DNA from: Streptomyces sp. NBC_00464
GTDB lineage: Bacteria > Actinomycetota > Actinomycetes > Streptomycetales > Streptomycetaceae
Direction: 5' to 3'
Length of the DNA stretch: 64,000 nucleotides
NCBI RefSeq assembly: GCF_036013915.1
Contig: NZ_CP107899.1
Coordinates: 2,852,001-2,916,000, forward strand
The notes under the pieces are model-generated. The model did not search any database, had not been told where the DNA came from, and saw only the letters and a list, made by a program, of their open reading frames with translations. The translations under genes and the position numbers were made by a program. How positions within the stretch are numbered: position 1 is the stretch's first letter; the number at the start of each line of letters is the position of its first letter. Shown piece by piece: positions 11,565 to 25,716 of this stretch.

Positions 11565-11936
11565 TTACTTCTCCTTCTTGGCGCCGTAGCGGCTGCGGGC
11601 CTGCTTGCGGTTCTTGACACCCTGGGTGTCAAGGGAGCCGCGGATGATCTTGTAACGAACACCCGGCAGGTCCTTCACACGGCCACCACGCACGAGCACG
11701 ATGGAGTGCTCCTGCAGGTTGTGTCCCTCACCCGGGATGTAGGCCGTGACCTCGATGCCGGAGGTCAGACGCACACGCGCGACCTTCCGGAGCGCGGAGT
11801 TCGGCTTCTTCGGGGTGGTCGTGAACACACGCGTGCAGACGCCGCGGCGCTGGGGCGAACCCTCGAGCGCGGGCGTCTTGTTCTTCTCGACCTTGTCCTG
11901 CCGGCCCTTCCGGACCAGCTGCTGAATCGTAGGCAC
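11565..11936 (-). CDS. rpsL: 30S ribosomal protein S12
   Basis: 123 residues with a GTG start ([13 protein letters not shown]) and GGAGAAGTA upstream. S12 sits at the decoding centre. The loops where streptomycin-resistance and dependence mutations occur, [13 protein letters not shown] and [10 protein letters not shown], carry the wild-type lysines, so the sequence predicts streptomycin sensitivity at this target. It is the first gene of the rpsL-rpsG-fusA(-tuf) operon, with a leader of about 190 nt. Confidence 0.98.
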   Translation of the reverse strand: MPTIQQLVRKGRQDKVEKNKTPALEGSPQRRGVCTRVFTTTPKKPNSALRKVARVRLTSGIEVTAYIPGEGHNLQEHSIVLVRGGRVKDLPGVRYKIIRGSLDTQGVKNRKQARSRYGAKKEK

Positions 11937-12130
11937 TACTTCTCCGGTTTCTGTGTGCCGTCGGTGAAACTAACCTGGAACACTCACCGACCCACGCGGT
12001 CGGGTGTGTCGAATACTGCGGGCCACTCCCCTGGAGCAGTGGAAGCACAGATTGCGGTGGCCAAAGACGGGTTCGCCGTGCGGTTGAGGACACGCACGCA
12101 AACCCAGGCACACCCCAGGCACAAGGTCTG

Positions 12131-12159
12131 AGCGTACCTACCTCATCGACTCCGGTCAA
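12131..12159 (-). promoter_or_regulatory. Probable rpsL operon promoter
   Basis: On the minus strand, TTGACC (12159-12154) and TACGCT (12136-12131) are separated by exactly 17 bp. This fits the housekeeping sigma factor and predicts a start near 12124 with a ~190-nt leader before the rpsL GTG. Confidence 0.6.
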
Positions 12160-12310
12160 AACAAATGCTGTCCGCCCCGACACGCTGGGGCGCCTGCCCG
12201 GCTTGTCCTGACCCGTGCGGCATGCCGCACGGCCCCTCAGGGGCCGCTCAGCGCCCTCCCGGGCTGCGTCCCACCGTACGCCGCCGCCGGCCGGAGTGAC
12301 GCATCGCACG

Positions 12311-12354
12311 CCGGAGGGCGGCCACCCCGTGCATACGGGATGACCGCCCTCCGG
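12311..12354 (-). terminator. rpoC terminator hairpin
   Basis: A 20-bp stem (12311-12330 with 12335-12354, one mismatch/wobble) and a 4-nt loop lie 19 nt beyond the rpoC stop. There is no U-tract, as is common for Streptomyces hairpin terminators. Confidence 0.8.
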
Positions 12355-12372
12355 TCGTATCAAACGACTCGC

Positions 12373-16272
<3,900 letters not shown>

Positions 16273-16365
16273 TTGTCGTCAATCCCTCTTTCGGGGGTTC
16301 GAGCCCCCTCGCTTCACGCGAGAAATCGGGGCACTTCAGCAATGGTCTGAACGGGTCCGGGGAGA

Positions 16366-16394
16366 GCCGGCCGGATCACAGGGATCCGGCCGGC
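16366..16394 (-). promoter_or_regulatory. Hairpin in the rpoB-rpoC intergenic region
   Basis: GCCGGCCGGATC (16366-16377) pairs perfectly with GATCCGGCCGGC (16383-16394) across a 5-nt loop just after the rpoB stop. It may be an mRNA processing or stability element rather than a full terminator, since rpoC depends on read-through. Confidence 0.5.
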
Positions 16395-16401
16395 CAACCC
16401 G

Positions 16402-19400
16402 TCAGACCTCTTCGACGCTGCTCGGCTCGCGCCGGGACAGGTCGATTCCGAGCTCCTCCGCCGCGCGGAAGACGTCCTCGTCCGTGTCGCGCATCTCGAT
16501 GGACATGCCGTCCGAGGACAGCACCTCCACGTTGAGGCAGAGCGACTGCATTTCCTTGATGAGCACCTTGAAGGACTCGGGAATGCCGGGCTCGGGGATG
16601 TTCTCGCCCTTGACGATGGCCTCGTAGACCTTCACGCGGCCGGTCACGTCGTCGGACTTGATCGTCAGCAGCTCCTGGAGGGCGTAAGCGGCACCATAAG
16701 CTTCAAGGGCCCACACCTCCATTTCACCGAAGCGCTGTCCACCGAACTGTGCCTTACCACCCAGCGGCTGCTGGGTGATCATGGAGTACGGACCCGTCGA
16801 ACGAGCGTGCAGCTTGTCGTCGACGAGGTGGTGGAGCTTGAGGATGTACATGAAGCCGACCGAGACCGGCTCCGGGAAGGGCTCGCCGGAACGGCCGTCG
16901 AACAGGTTGGCCTTGCCCGAGGGCTGGACCAGCCGGTCGCCGTCGCGGTTCGGGATCGTGGCCTGGAACAGGCCGGTGATCTCGTCCTCGCGGGCGCCGT
17001 CGAAGACGGGGGTCGCGACGTTGGTGCCGGGGGCGACCTGGTCGGCGCCGATGGTCTGCAGGCGCTTGGCCCACTCGTCACCGAGGCCGGAGACGTCCCA
17101 ACCGCGGCTGGCGAGCCAGCCGAGGTGGATCTCCAGGACCTGTCCCGGGTTCATTCGGGACGGGACACCCAGCGGGTTGAGGATGATGTCGACCGGGGTG
17201 CCGTCCTCCAGGAACGGCATGTCCTCGATCGGCAGGATCTTCGAGATGACGCCCTTGTTGCCGTGACGGCCGGCGAGCTTGTCACCATCGGTGATCTTGC
17301 GCTTCTGCGCGACGTAGACGCGGACCAGCTGGTTCACGCCCGGCGGCAGCTCGTCGCCCTCTTCGCGGTCGAAGACGCGGACGCCGATGATCTTGCCGAT
17401 CTCGCCGTGCGGCACCTTCAGCGAGGTGTCGCGCACCTCGCGCGCCTTCTCACCGAAGATCGCGCGGAGCAGGCGCTCCTCGGGGGTCAGCTCGGTCTCG
17501 CCCTTGGGCGTGACCTTGCCGACGAGGATGTCACCGGCCGTGACCTCGGCACCGATACGGATGATGCCGCGCTCGTCGAGGTCCGCGAGGACCTCTTCGG
17601 AGACGTTCGGGATGTCCCGGGTGATCTCCTCCGGGCCGAGCTTGGTGTCACGGGCGTCGACCTCGTGCTCCTCGATGTGAATCGAGGAGAGGACGTCGTC
17701 CTGCACGAGGCGCTGCGAAAGAATGATCGCGTCCTCGTAGTTGTGACCCTCCCACGGCATGAACGCCACGAGCAGGTTCTTACCGAGGGCCATCTCACCG
17801 TTCTCGGTGGCCGGACCGTCGGCGAGTACCTGTTCGGCGACAACCCGGTCGCCCTCGGAGACGACGACCTTCTGGTTGACCGAGGTGCCCTGGTTGGAGC
17901 GCATGAACTTCGCGATGCGGTACGTGGTGTACGTACCGTCATCGTTGGTCACGGTGATGTAGTCCGCGGAGACCTCCTGGACCACACCGTCCTTCTCGGC
18001 CTTCAGCACGTCACCGGCGTCGGTGGCGCAGCGGTACTCCATGCCGGTGCCGACGAGCGGGGCCTCCGACTTGATCAGCGGCACCGCCTGACGCATCATG
18101 TTCGCGCCCATGAGGGCACGGTTGGCGTCGTCGTGCTCCAGGAACGGGATCATCGCGGTGGCGACGGACACCATCTGGCGCGGCGAGACGTCCATGTAGT
18201 CGACTTCGGTGCCGGGCACGTAGTCGACCTCTCCGCCACGACGGCGGACCAGGACGCGGGGCTCGGTGAAGCGCAGCTCGTCGGAGAGCGTCGCGTTCGC
18301 CTGGGCGATGACGTAACGGTCTTCCTCGTCGGCCGTGACGTAGTCGACCTCGTCGGTGACCTGGCCGTCGACGACCTTGCGGTACGGCGTCTCGATGAAG
18401 CCGAACGCGTTGACGCGGCCGTACGAGGCGAGCGAACCGATCAGACCGATGTTCGGGCCTTCAGGGGTCTCGATCGGGCACATGCGTCCGTAGTGGGACG
18501 GGTGCACGTCACGGACCTCGAAGCCGGCCCGCTCACGGGACAGACCACCCGGGCCAAGAGCCGACAGACGGCGCTTGTGGGTGAGACCCGACAGCGGGTT
18601 GTTCTGGTCCATGAACTGCGACAGCTGGCTGGTGCCGAAGAACTCCTTGATGGAGGCGACGACCGGCCGGATGTTGATCAGGGTCTGCGGCGTGATCGCC
18701 TCGACGTCCTGAGTCGTCATCCGCTCACGCACGACGCGCTCCATACGAGCCAGACCCGTGCGGACCTGGTTCTGGATGAGCTCGCCGACGTTACGCAGAC
18801 GACGGTTGCCGAAGTGGTCGATGTCGTCGGTCTCGACGACGATCTCCCGGCCGGACTCGCCGACCGTCTCGGTCTCCCCGGCGTGCAGCTTCACCAGGTA
18901 CTTGATGGTCGCGATGATGTCGTCGCTGGTGAGGACACCGGCGTCGAGCGGCTCATCCGCGCCGAGCTTCTTGTTCACCTTGTAGCGGCCGACCTTCGCG
19001 AGGTCGTAGCGCTTCGGGTTGAAGTAGAGGTTCTCGAGCAGCGTCTGAGCAGCCTCGCGCGTCGGCGGCTCGCCGGGGCGCAGCTTGCGGTAGATGTCGA
19101 GCAGCGCGTCGTCCTGGCCCTGGGTGTGGTCCTTCTCCAGGGTGGCGCGCATCGACTCGTACTCGCCGAACTCCTCGAGGATCTGCTCGGTGGTCCAACC
19201 GAGAGCCTTCAGGAGAACGGTGACGGACTGCTTGCGCTTGCGGTCGATGCGGACACCGACCATGTCGCGCTTGTCGATCTCCATCTCCAGCCAGGCACCC
19301 CGGGACGGGATGATCTTGGCGGAGAAGATGTCCTTGTCGGACGTCTTGTCGATCGAGGAGTCGAAGTAGACACCCGGCGAGCGGACCAGCTGCGACACGA

Positions 19401-19887
19401 CGACACGCTCGGTGCCGTTGATGACGAAGGTGCCCTTGTTGGTCATGAGCGGGAAATCGCCCATGAAGACCGTCTGGGACTTGATCTCGCCGGTCTCGTT
19501 GTTGGTGAACTCGGCCGTGACGAAGAGCGGGGCGGCGAACGTGAAGTCGCGCTCCTTGCACTCGTCGATCGAGTTCTTCGGGGGCTCGAAGCGGTGGTCG
19601 CGGAACGTAAGCGACATCGACCCGGAGAAGTCCTCGATCGGTGAGATCTCCTCGAAGATCTCCTCCAGGCCGGACTTGGTGGGGACGTCTTGTCCACTGT
19701 CCAGAGCAGCCTCGACGCGAGCCTTCCAGGCGGCATTACCGAGGAGCCAGTCAAAGCTCTCGGTCTGCAGCGCGAGGAGGTTCGGAACCTCGAGGGGCTC
19801 CTTGATCTTTGCAAAAGAGATGCGCAGCGGGGCGGTGCTGGCACCGTTGTTCGTATTCGCGGTCGAGGCGTTGCGCGAGGCGGCCAA
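16402..19887 (-). CDS. rpoB: DNA-directed RNA polymerase subunit beta
   Basis: 1161 residues. The start is TTG at 19887 giving (M)[13 protein letters not shown]: it is preceded by GGAAGGA about 6 nt upstream, and the resulting length matches other Streptomyces RpoB proteins. The frame is open further to 19983, but that extension is not conserved in character. The rifampicin region ([20 protein letters not shown] followed by [10 protein letters not shown], about residues 425-460) carries the sensitive-type Gln, Asp, His and Ser. The C-terminal lobe has [15 protein letters not shown] and [20 protein letters not shown]. It is transcribed with rpoC from a probable promoter at 20049-20077. Confidence 0.98.
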   Translation of the reverse strand: MAASRNASTANTNNGASTAPLRISFAKIKEPLEVPNLLALQTESFDWLLGNAAWKARVEAALDSGQDVPTKSGLEEIFEEISPIEDFSGSMSLTFRDHRFEPPKNSIDECKERDFTFAAPLFVTAEFTNNETGEIKSQTVFMGDFPLMTNKGTFVINGTERVVVSQLVRSPGVYFDSSIDKTSDKDIFSAKIIPSRGAWLEMEIDKRDMVGVRIDRKRKQSVTVLLKALGWTTEQILEEFGEYESMRATLEKDHTQGQDDALLDIYRKLRPGEPPTREAAQTLLENLYFNPKRYDLAKVGRYKVNKKLGADEPLDAGVLTSDDIIATIKYLVKLHAGETETVGESGREIVVETDDIDHFGNRRLRNVGELIQNQVRTGLARMERVVRERMTTQDVEAITPQTLINIRPVVASIKEFFGTSQLSQFMDQNNPLSGLTHKRRLSALGPGGLSRERAGFEVRDVHPSHYGRMCPIETPEGPNIGLIGSLASYGRVNAFGFIETPYRKVVDGQVTDEVDYVTADEEDRYVIAQANATLSDELRFTEPRVLVRRRGGEVDYVPGTEVDYMDVSPRQMVSVATAMIPFLEHDDANRALMGANMMRQAVPLIKSEAPLVGTGMEYRCATDAGDVLKAEKDGVVQEVSADYITVTNDDGTYTTYRIAKFMRSNQGTSVNQKVVVSEGDRVVAEQVLADGPATENGEMALGKNLLVAFMPWEGHNYEDAIILSQRLVQDDVLSSIHIEEHEVDARDTKLGPEEITRDIPNVSEEVLADLDERGIIRIGAEVTAGDILVGKVTPKGETELTPEERLLRAIFGEKAREVRDTSLKVPHGEIGKIIGVRVFDREEGDELPPGVNQLVRVYVAQKRKITDGDKLAGRHGNKGVISKILPIEDMPFLEDGTPVDIILNPLGVPSRMNPGQVLEIHLGWLASRGWDVSGLGDEWAKRLQTIGADQVAPGTNVATPVFDGAREDEITGLFQATIPNRDGDRLVQPSGKANLFDGRSGEPFPEPVSVGFMYILKLHHLVDDKLHARSTGPYSMITQQPLGGKAQFGGQRFGEMEVWALEAYGAAYALQELLTIKSDDVTGRVKVYEAIVKGENIPEPGIPESFKVLIKEMQSLCLNVEVLSSDGMSIEMRDTDEDVFRAAEELGIDLSRREPSSVEEV

Positions 19888-20048
19888 GAGGGGGTCCTTC
19901 CGAGGGCTCGGACTCACTACGCGCGTACCGGTCCCAAATTGGACAGGTGGACGGATATCCCAGGTGAGGGAAGTCCGGTCCACGGTGCACAGGATGGGTA
20001 TGCCCCTGGTGACGGGCAGGAGGCAGCTAACAGGCAGCGCAAAGGGTC

Positions 20049-20077
20049 AGTGTAGCCAAGCGGCACACTGATGTCCA
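20049..20077 (-). promoter_or_regulatory. Probable rpoB promoter
   Basis: On the minus strand, TGGACA (20077-20072) and TACACT (20054-20049) have a 17-bp spacer, close to the housekeeping consensus. Transcription would begin near 20042, about 155 nt before the TTG start. Confidence 0.6.
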
Positions 20078-20390
20078 GTCGGGGTTCTCAGAGACCCACG
20101 TTGCTCTCAACAGCTGTTCTCAACACCTATGTCTAGCCCTGCGCGGGGTGCGCTCTTCTTTACTGCCCTCTTCGTCAACGATCCATGCCTCGGATTCGGA
20201 CCGATGTGACGACGCGCCTTGAGAATTGCGCGCCTCGCGCGGTTCGTCAAGGCCCCCCAGCCGGGACGAGCGCCGGGACCCGCGGCCGCCGCCCCTCGGC
20301 GCCGCCCGTGCCCCCCACAAGAGGCGCACGGCGAAGATCACCATACTCGTCAGCGCGGGAAGAGCAAGGCACCCGCCACGGGTACGCCGA

Positions 20391-20420
20391 AAGGCGACCA
20401 CCCATACGGGTGATCGCCTT
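20391..20420 (-). terminator. Hairpin downstream of rplJ-rplL
   Basis: A 13-bp stem with one wobble pair: AAGGCGACCACCC (20391-20403) and GGGTGATCGCCTT (20408-20420). It lies ~60 nt past the rplL stop and has no U-run. It probably reduces read-through from the ribosomal protein genes into rpoB. Confidence 0.65.
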
Positions 20421-20482
20421 TCGCGAAGTGACGCCCACGCCTCGCGGCACGGGGGTCCAGAGGAGTCAGAAGACTCTCTGGG

Positions 20483-20866
20483 TCACTTGACCTCGACGGA
20501 GGCGCCGGCGGCCTTGAGGGACTCGGCAGCCTTCTCGGCGGCCTCCTTGGCGACCTTCTCGACGACGGGCTTCGGGGCGCCGTCGACGAGGTCCTTGGCC
20601 TCCTTCAGGCCGAGGGAGGTCAGCTCACGCACGACCTTGATGACCTGGATCTTCTTGTCACCGGCGGCGGTGAGGATGACGTCGAACTCGTCCTGCTCGG
20701 CCTCGGCCTCGGCGGCGGGGCCACCCTGGGCGGGACCGGCAACGGCGACGGCCGCGGCGGCGGTGACGTCGAACTTCTCCTCGAAGGCCTTAACGAACTC
20801 GGAGAGCTCGATGAGGGTGAGCTCCTCGAACTGGGCGAGCAGGTCTTCCTGGCTGAGCTTCGCCAT
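20483..20866 (-). CDS. rplL: 50S ribosomal protein L7/L12
   Basis: 127 residues. It forms the ribosomal stalk that recruits translation factors. The N-terminal dimerisation helix ([20 protein letters not shown]), the flexible Ala/Gly hinge ([19 protein letters not shown]) and the C-terminal domain with [20 protein letters not shown] are all visible. It follows rplJ by 83 nt on the same strand; four to six copies bind each L10. Confidence 0.97.
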   Translation of the reverse strand: MAKLSQEDLLAQFEELTLIELSEFVKAFEEKFDVTAAAAVAVAGPAQGGPAAEAEAEQDEFDVILTAAGDKKIQVIKVVRELTSLGLKEAKDLVDGAPKPVVEKVAKEAAEKAAESLKAAGASVEVK

Positions 20867-20949
20867 GATGGCGTCCTTCCACTATTCGGCAGGTGCCGGA
20901 TGTATATGTCGGCGGGCGTACGTGGAGCCCGCTGGACCGCTGAGCGAAA

Positions 20950-21507
20950 TTACTCGGCAGCCTCGGCGGGAGCCGGAGTACCGGCACCGCCCTGCTCTTC
21001 CCGCTTGGCACGAAGAGCTTCCGCGGTGCGGACGAACTTCGACGGCAGAGCCTGGAAGAGCTGCGCAGCCTGAGTCTGCTTGCCCTTCATGGCGCCGGCC
21101 AGCTTGGCGAGCAGAACCTCGCGGGACTCGAGGTCCGCGAGCTTCTTGATCTCATCGGCGGACAGCGCCTTACCGTCAAGGACACCGCCCTTGATGATGA
21201 GGTTGGGGTTGTCCTTGGCGAAGTCACGAAGACCCTTCGCCGACTCCACCGGGTCACCGGTGACGAAGGCAACCGCCGTCGGACCTGCGAACAGGTCGTC
21301 CAGCGTGTCGATCCCGGCCTCGTTGGCCGCAATCTTGGTCAGCGTGTTCTTCACCACGGCGTACTGGGCGTTCTCACCGAGCGAACGGCGCAGCTGCTTG
21401 AGCTGTGCCACGGTGAGACCCCGGTACTCGGTCAGCACGGCGGCGTTCGAGCTGCGGAACTGGTCCGCGAGCTCGGCTACCGCTGCAGCCTTGTCGGGCC
21501 TTGCCAT
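20950..21507 (-). CDS. rplJ: 50S ribosomal protein L10
   Basis: 185 residues. It begins [17 protein letters not shown], contains [18 protein letters not shown], and ends in a short Ala/Glu/Pro-rich tail ([10 protein letters not shown]). L10 anchors the L7/L12 stalk to 23S rRNA. The start is ATG with GGAGG 7 nt upstream. Its ~270-nt upstream region carries a hairpin with a U-rich tail typical of the autoregulated L10 leader. Confidence 0.97.
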   Translation of the reverse strand: MARPDKAAAVAELADQFRSSNAAVLTEYRGLTVAQLKQLRRSLGENAQYAVVKNTLTKIAANEAGIDTLDDLFAGPTAVAFVTGDPVESAKGLRDFAKDNPNLIIKGGVLDGKALSADEIKKLADLESREVLLAKLAGAMKGKQTQAAQLFQALPSKFVRTAEALRAKREEQGGAGTPAPAEAAE

Positions 21508-21700
21508 GAGCGTCGGCCTCCTTCCGGGTGATGAGGACCGCTCAAAAGGGCCCGGAAAAGACGAAACGCCCCGGCGCAGGCGCCAGGGCGAAGCTCGACC
21601 GAACAGAGAAGTCCGGGAGCCTTTCCACAGTCACCTGCGCAGGTCGTCCGTATTCAACGGATCCTTCGGTTGCCGTCCCCCTTGCGGGTTTCAGCAACGA
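21508..21700 (-). promoter_or_regulatory. L10-type leader with attenuator-like hairpin
   Basis: On the minus strand a GC-rich stem of about nine pairs (GCCCTGGCG with CGCCGGGGC, 21589-21568) is followed by the U-rich run TTTCGTCTTTT. The rplJ ribosome binding site lies downstream. Ribosomal protein L10 leaders, which bind L10-L12 and regulate rplJL, occupy this position in many bacteria; assignment here is by position and structure only. Confidence 0.6.
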
Positions 21701-21785
21701 CCAGCGGTCTTTGGCTTCTGCAGAAGAGTACGCGACGGGGGTCGCGCCGAGCAAATCCGTCCCGGTTCGAGTGGTCCGGAGAGGT

Positions 21786-22697
21786 TTAGGACGCTCCCCC
21801 GGCCGCACCCTGCTGCTGCTCCAGCAGTTCCTTGAACCCGATGGTCTCGCCGGCCGCGGGCCGCTCCACCGAGACCTTGGTCCCGTAGTCGCTGTAGAAC
21901 ACCGTCGAGTTGAGCTCGCCGGTCTTCATCTGACCGCGCTCGCTCTTCTTCACCAGCAGGTCGTTCTCGTCGACCCAGATGTCGACCTTCTCCGTGCTGA
22001 TGCCCGCGTCGGTGAGCTGCTTCTTGAGTGCGGTGAGCTGGTCGGCGTCGAGCTTGGAGTTCTTGGCGGTCAGCTCGGCGACGTCGACGGTGCCGGAGTA
22101 GTGCGTGGTGGCGACGCCGCGAACCTCCTCCTGGCCGACCTTCTTCACGTCACCGGAGGCCAGCAGCGACTTCACTCCCTGGTCGGGAGTGGTGTTCTGC
22201 ATCTGGTCCTTCATCGCGGCCCCGGAGGCGCCCCCGAGCTCGGCGAGGTCGTCGTAGGAGTAGCTGATCCAGCGCTTGCCGCCGGTCTGCTTGGCCATCG
22301 CCGGGCCCATGTCCGCCGCGTAGCCGTCCTTGAAGTAGCGGGCCTGCATGGTGCCGTTGCTGCCGAGCTGCTTCATGGAGTCGGCCATGGAGCCGCCCGT
22401 GTACGTGATCTCCATGGAGCCGGTGACCCCGTCGGACCACTCCAGGACCCCGGTCTGCTTCATGGACATGGTGCTGCCCATGACGGTGGTGCCCTCGATC
22501 TTCGCCGAGTTGGCCGCACCGGTCTTCTTCTGCACATCGAGCAGCGCGGCGATCGGGTCGACCTTCACCACGCCGCTGCCACCGCCCTTGGCCTTGGCCG
22601 CGCCGTCGTCGTCCGATCCGCCACAGGCCGCGACCGACGTCAGTGCCGCCGCCACAGCCACGGCCGCACCCACGCGCCGTACGGTACTGGTCCTCAT
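21786..22697 (-). CDS. Secreted lipoprotein, LppX/LprG-like
   Basis: 303 residues. It starts MRTSTVRRVGAAVAVAAAL, with a lipobox ending VAAC (Cys25), so it is a lipid-anchored extracytoplasmic protein. A Gly/Asp-rich linker (GGSDDDGAAKAKGGG) precedes a body with repeated WISYSYDDLA-, HYSGTVDVAELTA- and KVDIWVDENDLLVKK-type strands, consistent with the LolA/LppX beta fold that binds lipids. It interrupts the ribosomal protein block between rplJ and rplA. Its role is unknown. The start chosen places the positively charged signal sequence at the N-terminus. Confidence 0.8.
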   Translation of the reverse strand: MRTSTVRRVGAAVAVAAALTSVAACGGSDDDGAAKAKGGGSGVVKVDPIAALLDVQKKTGAANSAKIEGTTVMGSTMSMKQTGVLEWSDGVTGSMEITYTGGSMADSMKQLGSNGTMQARYFKDGYAADMGPAMAKQTGGKRWISYSYDDLAELGGASGAAMKDQMQNTTPDQGVKSLLASGDVKKVGQEEVRGVATTHYSGTVDVAELTAKNSKLDADQLTALKKQLTDAGISTEKVDIWVDENDLLVKKSERGQMKTGELNSTVFYSDYGTKVSVERPAAGETIGFKELLEQQQGAAGGAS

Positions 22698-22778
22698 ATC
22701 CGCTTCCACCCCTCGTTCGGCCTTCGGTGACCTGCACGCTAGTACACGGCACCGACAGCACTGGTACGTACATACGAG

Positions 22779-22815
22779 GACGGGCCCCGCACCTCGAAAG
22801 GTTGCGGGGCCCGTC
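22779..22815 (-). terminator. Terminator of rplK-rplA
   Basis: GACGGGCCCCGC (22779-22790) and GCGGGGCCCGTC (22804-22815) form a perfect 12-bp stem with a 13-nt loop, 41 nt past the rplA stop. Confidence 0.8.
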
Positions 22816-22855
22816 AATGTCACACGTGACACGGCGGTCGTACGAGCACGGTGGC

Positions 22856-23578
22856 TCAGACGGAGGCCGGGTCCTCCTCGACGAGGAGGTTACGGGTGCG
22901 GTTGGCGTCCAGCGGGATGCCGGGGCCCATCGTGGTGGCCAGGGTGGCCTTCTTGATGTAGCGGCCCTTGGCGGCGGACGGCTTCAGACGGAGGATCTCG
23001 TCCAGCGCCGCTGCGTAGTTCTCCACCAGCTTGGTCTCGTCGAACGAGGTCTTGCCGATGATGAAGTGCAGGTTCGAGTGCTTGTCGACGCGGAACTCGA
23101 TCTTGCCGCCCTTGATGTCGTTGACAGCCTTCACGACATCGGGGGTGACGGTGCCGGTCTTCGGGTTCGGCATCAGACCACGCGGACCGAGCACGCGGCC
23201 GAGGCGGCCGACCTTGCCCATGAGGTCCGGGGTCGCGACGACGGCGTCGAAGTCCAGACGGCCCTTCGCCACCTCGTCGATGAGCTCGTCGGCGCCGACG
23301 ATGTCGGCGCCCGCGGCTTCCGCGGCCGCAGCACGGTCACCGGTCGCGAAGACCAGGACCCGGGCGGTCTTGCCGGTGCCGTGCGGGAGGTTCACGGTGC
23401 CACGGACCATCTGGTCGGCCTTGCGCGGGTCAACACCCAGGGCAAACGCGACCTCGACGGTGCTGTCGAACTTCGTGGAGGCGGTGTCCTTGGCGATACG
23501 GACGGCCTCGAGCGGGGCGTAGTTCCGCGCCCGGTCGATCTTGGCGTCCGCAGCGCGGAGGTTCTTGCTGCGCTTCAC
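22856..23578 (-). CDS. rplA: 50S ribosomal protein L1
   Basis: 240 residues, with a GTG start giving [21 protein letters not shown]1 binds 23S rRNA at the E-site stalk and in many bacteria represses its own operon. The family block [12 protein letters not shown] is present. It lies 78 nt downstream of rplK. Confidence 0.97.
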   Translation of the reverse strand: MKRSKNLRAADAKIDRARNYAPLEAVRIAKDTASTKFDSTVEVAFALGVDPRKADQMVRGTVNLPHGTGKTARVLVFATGDRAAAAEAAGADIVGADELIDEVAKGRLDFDAVVATPDLMGKVGRLGRVLGPRGLMPNPKTGTVTPDVVKAVNDIKGGKIEFRVDKHSNLHFIIGKTSFDETKLVENYAAALDEILRLKPSAAKGRYIKKATLATTMGPGIPLDANRTRNLLVEEDPASV

Positions 23579-23656
23579 TTCTACTCCTGTGGTTTCAGAA
23601 TGTGGAGTCGTGGTGCGGACCGGCGCTTGGTCCTACCACTGGGGGGTGGGGCTGAA

Positions 23657-24091
23657 TCAGCCTTCGACCGTGATGCCCATGGAACGGGCGGTGCCGGCGA
23701 TGATCTTCGACGCGGCGTCGAGGTCATTGGCGTTCAGGTCGGGGAGCTTCGTCGTGGCGATCTCGCGGACCTGGGCGGCCGTCAGCTTGGCAACCTTGGT
23801 CTTGTGCGGCTCGCCGGAGCCCTTGTCCACACCCGCGGCCTTGAGGATCAGCTTCGCGGCCGGCGGAGTCTTGGTGATGAAGGTGAAGGAGCGGTCGTCG
23901 TAGACCGTGATCTCCACCGGCACGACCATGCCACGCTGCGACTCGGTCGCGGCGTTGTAGGCCTTGCAGAACTCCATGATGTTGACGCCGTGCTGGCCCA
24001 GTGCGGGGCCGACCGGCGGGGCCGGGTTGGCCGCACCGGCGTTGATCTGGAGCTTGATAAGCCCCGTGATCTTCTTCTTCTTGGGAGGCAT
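23657..24091 (-). CDS. rplK: 50S ribosomal protein L11
   Basis: 144 residues from the ATG at 24091 ([20 protein letters not shown]), preceded by GGAGAG. An upstream in-frame ATG at 24130 would add a non-family extension. L11 forms the GTPase-associated centre, the thiostrepton target, and is needed for RelA-dependent (p)ppGpp synthesis. The proline-rich [16 protein letters not shown] block is intact. Confidence 0.97.
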
Positions 24092-24190
24092 GTGCTCTCT
24101 CCGGGTCCTAGTGAGAGTTTTCGCCGTCATCCGGTCATCCGGATGCAGGCATACCGCACAACGATAACGGGTATAGCTGCGCGACCAAAA

Positions 24191-24237
24191 ACCGAGCAGG
24201 TCAGACCTGCTGTGACAGCCGGTCTGACCTGCTCGGT
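24191..24237 (-). terminator. Intrinsic terminator of secE-nusG
   Basis: A perfect 17-bp stem (24191-24207 with 24221-24237) and a 13-nt loop, followed on the minus strand by TTTTTGG. It lies just beyond the nusG stop. Confidence 0.92.
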
Positions 24238-24268
24238 AGGCATGTGTCCAGAAGCTGGCGAATAACCG

Positions 24269-25174
24269 CTAGTTCTTCTGGATCTGGTCGAAGCTGAGCT
24301 CGACCGGCGTCTCGCGGCCGAAGATCTCGACGAGACCCTTGACCTTCTTCGAGTCGGCGTTGATCTCGTTGATCGTCGCCTGCAGCGTCGCGAAGGGGCC
24401 GTCGGTGACGGTGACCGAGTCGCCGACCTCGAAGTCCAGCACCTGGACCTCGACCTTGCGGGACGGAGCCGGCTTGCCCTCGGCCTCGGCGGCCTCACGG
24501 GCGGCCTTCTCCTCGGCCTCCGGGGCGAGCATCTTGACGATCTCGTCCAGCGTCAGCGGGTACGGGTCGTAGGCGTTGCCCACGAAGCCGGTGACACCGG
24601 GAGTGTTGCGGACGACGCCCCAGGACTCGTTCGTCAGGTCCATGCGCACCAGGACGTAACCCGGGAGCTTGTTCTGACGGACGTTCTTGCGCTCGCCGTT
24701 CTTGATCTGGACGATTTCCTCCTCAGGCACCTCGGCCTGATAGACGAACTCCTCCACGTTCAGCGAGACGGCACGCTGCTCCAGGTTGGCCTTCACACGC
24801 TTCTCGTAACCGGCGTACGTGTGAATGACGTACCACTCGCCCGGAAGGGTGCGGAGCTCCTCGCGCAGGGCGGTGACGGCGTCGACGGGCTCGGCCTGCT
24901 CGGCCTCTTCCTCGTCGGCCTCGTCCGTGGCTTCGTCGGCGTCCTCGTCGGAAGCCTCGTCCTCGTCGTCACCGGACTCGACCTCTTCGGCCTCGTCGGC
25001 GGACTCGACGTGCAGTGCGGCCAGCTCCGCGGGCTCGCCCGCAGCGGCGTCGGCAGCTTCAGCCTGGTCCGGCTCCTCAGCGTCCGCCGCCTCGACGATG
25101 TCGAGCTCGTCCTCGGCGGACTCGAAGGCGCCCGCCGTCGGCTCGACGGCGTCGTTCAGGTTCGGGTCAGACAC
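24269..25174 (-). CDS. nusG: Transcription termination/antitermination protein NusG
   Basis: 301 residues from GTG at 25174 ([12 protein letters not shown]). The first ~120 residues are a highly acidic, Ala-rich, probably disordered extension ([20 protein letters not shown]) typical of Streptomyces NusG. The NGN domain follows ([30 protein letters not shown]), then the C-terminal KOW domain ([17 protein letters not shown]). It binds RNA polymerase, Rho and S10. It lies 73 nt downstream of secE. Confidence 0.96.
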   Translation of the reverse strand: MSDPNLNDAVEPTAGAFESAEDELDIVEAADAEEPDQAEAADAAAGEPAELAALHVESADEAEEVESGDDEDEASDEDADEATDEADEEEAEQAEPVDAVTALREELRTLPGEWYVIHTYAGYEKRVKANLEQRAVSLNVEEFVYQAEVPEEEIVQIKNGERKNVRQNKLPGYVLVRMDLTNESWGVVRNTPGVTGFVGNAYDPYPLTLDEIVKMLAPEAEEKAAREAAEAEGKPAPSRKVEVQVLDFEVGDSVTVTDGPFATLQATINEINADSKKVKGLVEIFGRETPVELSFDQIQKN

Positions 25175-25247
25175 GGTGGCTGCTTCTTCCTGGATACAAA
25201 TGGGTGGAACATGCGAAAGGGGCGCCCATGAGGCGCCCTCCGCGGGA

Positions 25248-25535
25248 TCAGCCGAAGACGTACTTGATGACCCGCTGGAAACCGAAGTCAATCACGGTAA
25301 CAAGACCAATCATGACGACTACGAACACAATCACCACTGAGGTGTATGTCGTCAGCTGGTTGCGAGTCGGCCAGACCACCTTGCGGAGCTCGGCGACGAT
25401 CTGGCGGTAGAAGAGCGCGAGACGGCCCAGAGGGCCCTTCTTGCCGCGCTTGCCGCCCTTCCGGGTCTTCTTCTTCGACTCGGGGACTTCGTCCTCGGCA
25501 TCAGGCATGTCGATGGAGCCCACGGCGTCCGTCAC
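25248..25535 (-). CDS. secE: Preprotein translocase subunit SecE
   Basis: 95 residues from GTG at 25535, with AGGTGAG upstream. A basic N-terminal segment ([19 protein letters not shown]) precedes a single membrane helix ([19 protein letters not shown]). The amphipathic stretch [20 protein letters not shown] is the family signature. SecE clamps SecY in the Sec translocon. A longer ATG frame (to 25559) exists but is less likely. It sits between tRNA-Trp and nusG, the standard bacterial order. Confidence 0.95.
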   Translation of the reverse strand: MTDAVGSIDMPDAEDEVPESKKKTRKGGKRGKKGPLGRLALFYRQIVAELRKVVWPTRNQLTTYTSVVIVFVVVMIGLVTVIDFGFQRVIKYVFG

Positions 25536-25643
25536 GCTTCTCACCTGATTCCGGGTCATGGCCGTGCCGCGCCCGGTGGAGCCGCGCACGGCGGAGCATA
25601 GAAGTACGTACATGCGCACACATCCCGGCGAAGGAGTGTGTAG

Positions 25644-25716
25644 CAGGGCCGGAGGGACTTGAACCCCCAACCGCTGGTTTTGGAGACCAGTGCTCTACCA
25701 ATTGAGCTACGACCCT
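25644..25716 (-). tRNA. tRNA-Trp (CCA)
   Basis: A cloverleaf on the minus strand. The acceptor AGGGTCG pairs with CGGCCCT (one G-U), the discriminator is G, the anticodon stem-loop is CTGGT-CTCCAAA-ACCAG, and the T-arm has GGTTCAAGT. No CCA is encoded. It is upstream of secE on the same strand. Confidence 0.96.

Larger units (their letters stand above)
11937..12372 (-). other. Leader and promoter region of rpsL, and end of rpoC
   Basis: There is no gene in this 436-bp gap. From high to low coordinates it holds the rpoC terminator (12311-12354), a probable rpsL promoter (12131-12159) and a ~190-nt leader. The leader contains the near-repeated strings GTGCCTGGG and GTGTGCCTGGG. Confidence 0.6.
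19888..20482 (-). other. rplL-rpoB intergenic region
   Basis: This 595-bp gap holds no gene. It contains a strong hairpin behind rplL (20391-20420), a probable rpoB promoter (20049-20077) and a leader of about 155 nt. The minus strand also has two TTGACG boxes, near 20183-20188 and 20244-20249, without a convincing -10 element. Confidence 0.6.

Noticed and set aside
16807..19644. A 945-codon plus-strand frame opposite rpoB
   Set aside because: Antisense shadow of rpoB with Val/Asp/Arg/Leu-biased composition and no motif or ribosome binding site.
25216..25235. Small GGCGCC hairpin in the secE-nusG gap
   Set aside because: Seven base pairs in GC-rich DNA with no flanking features; expected by chance.
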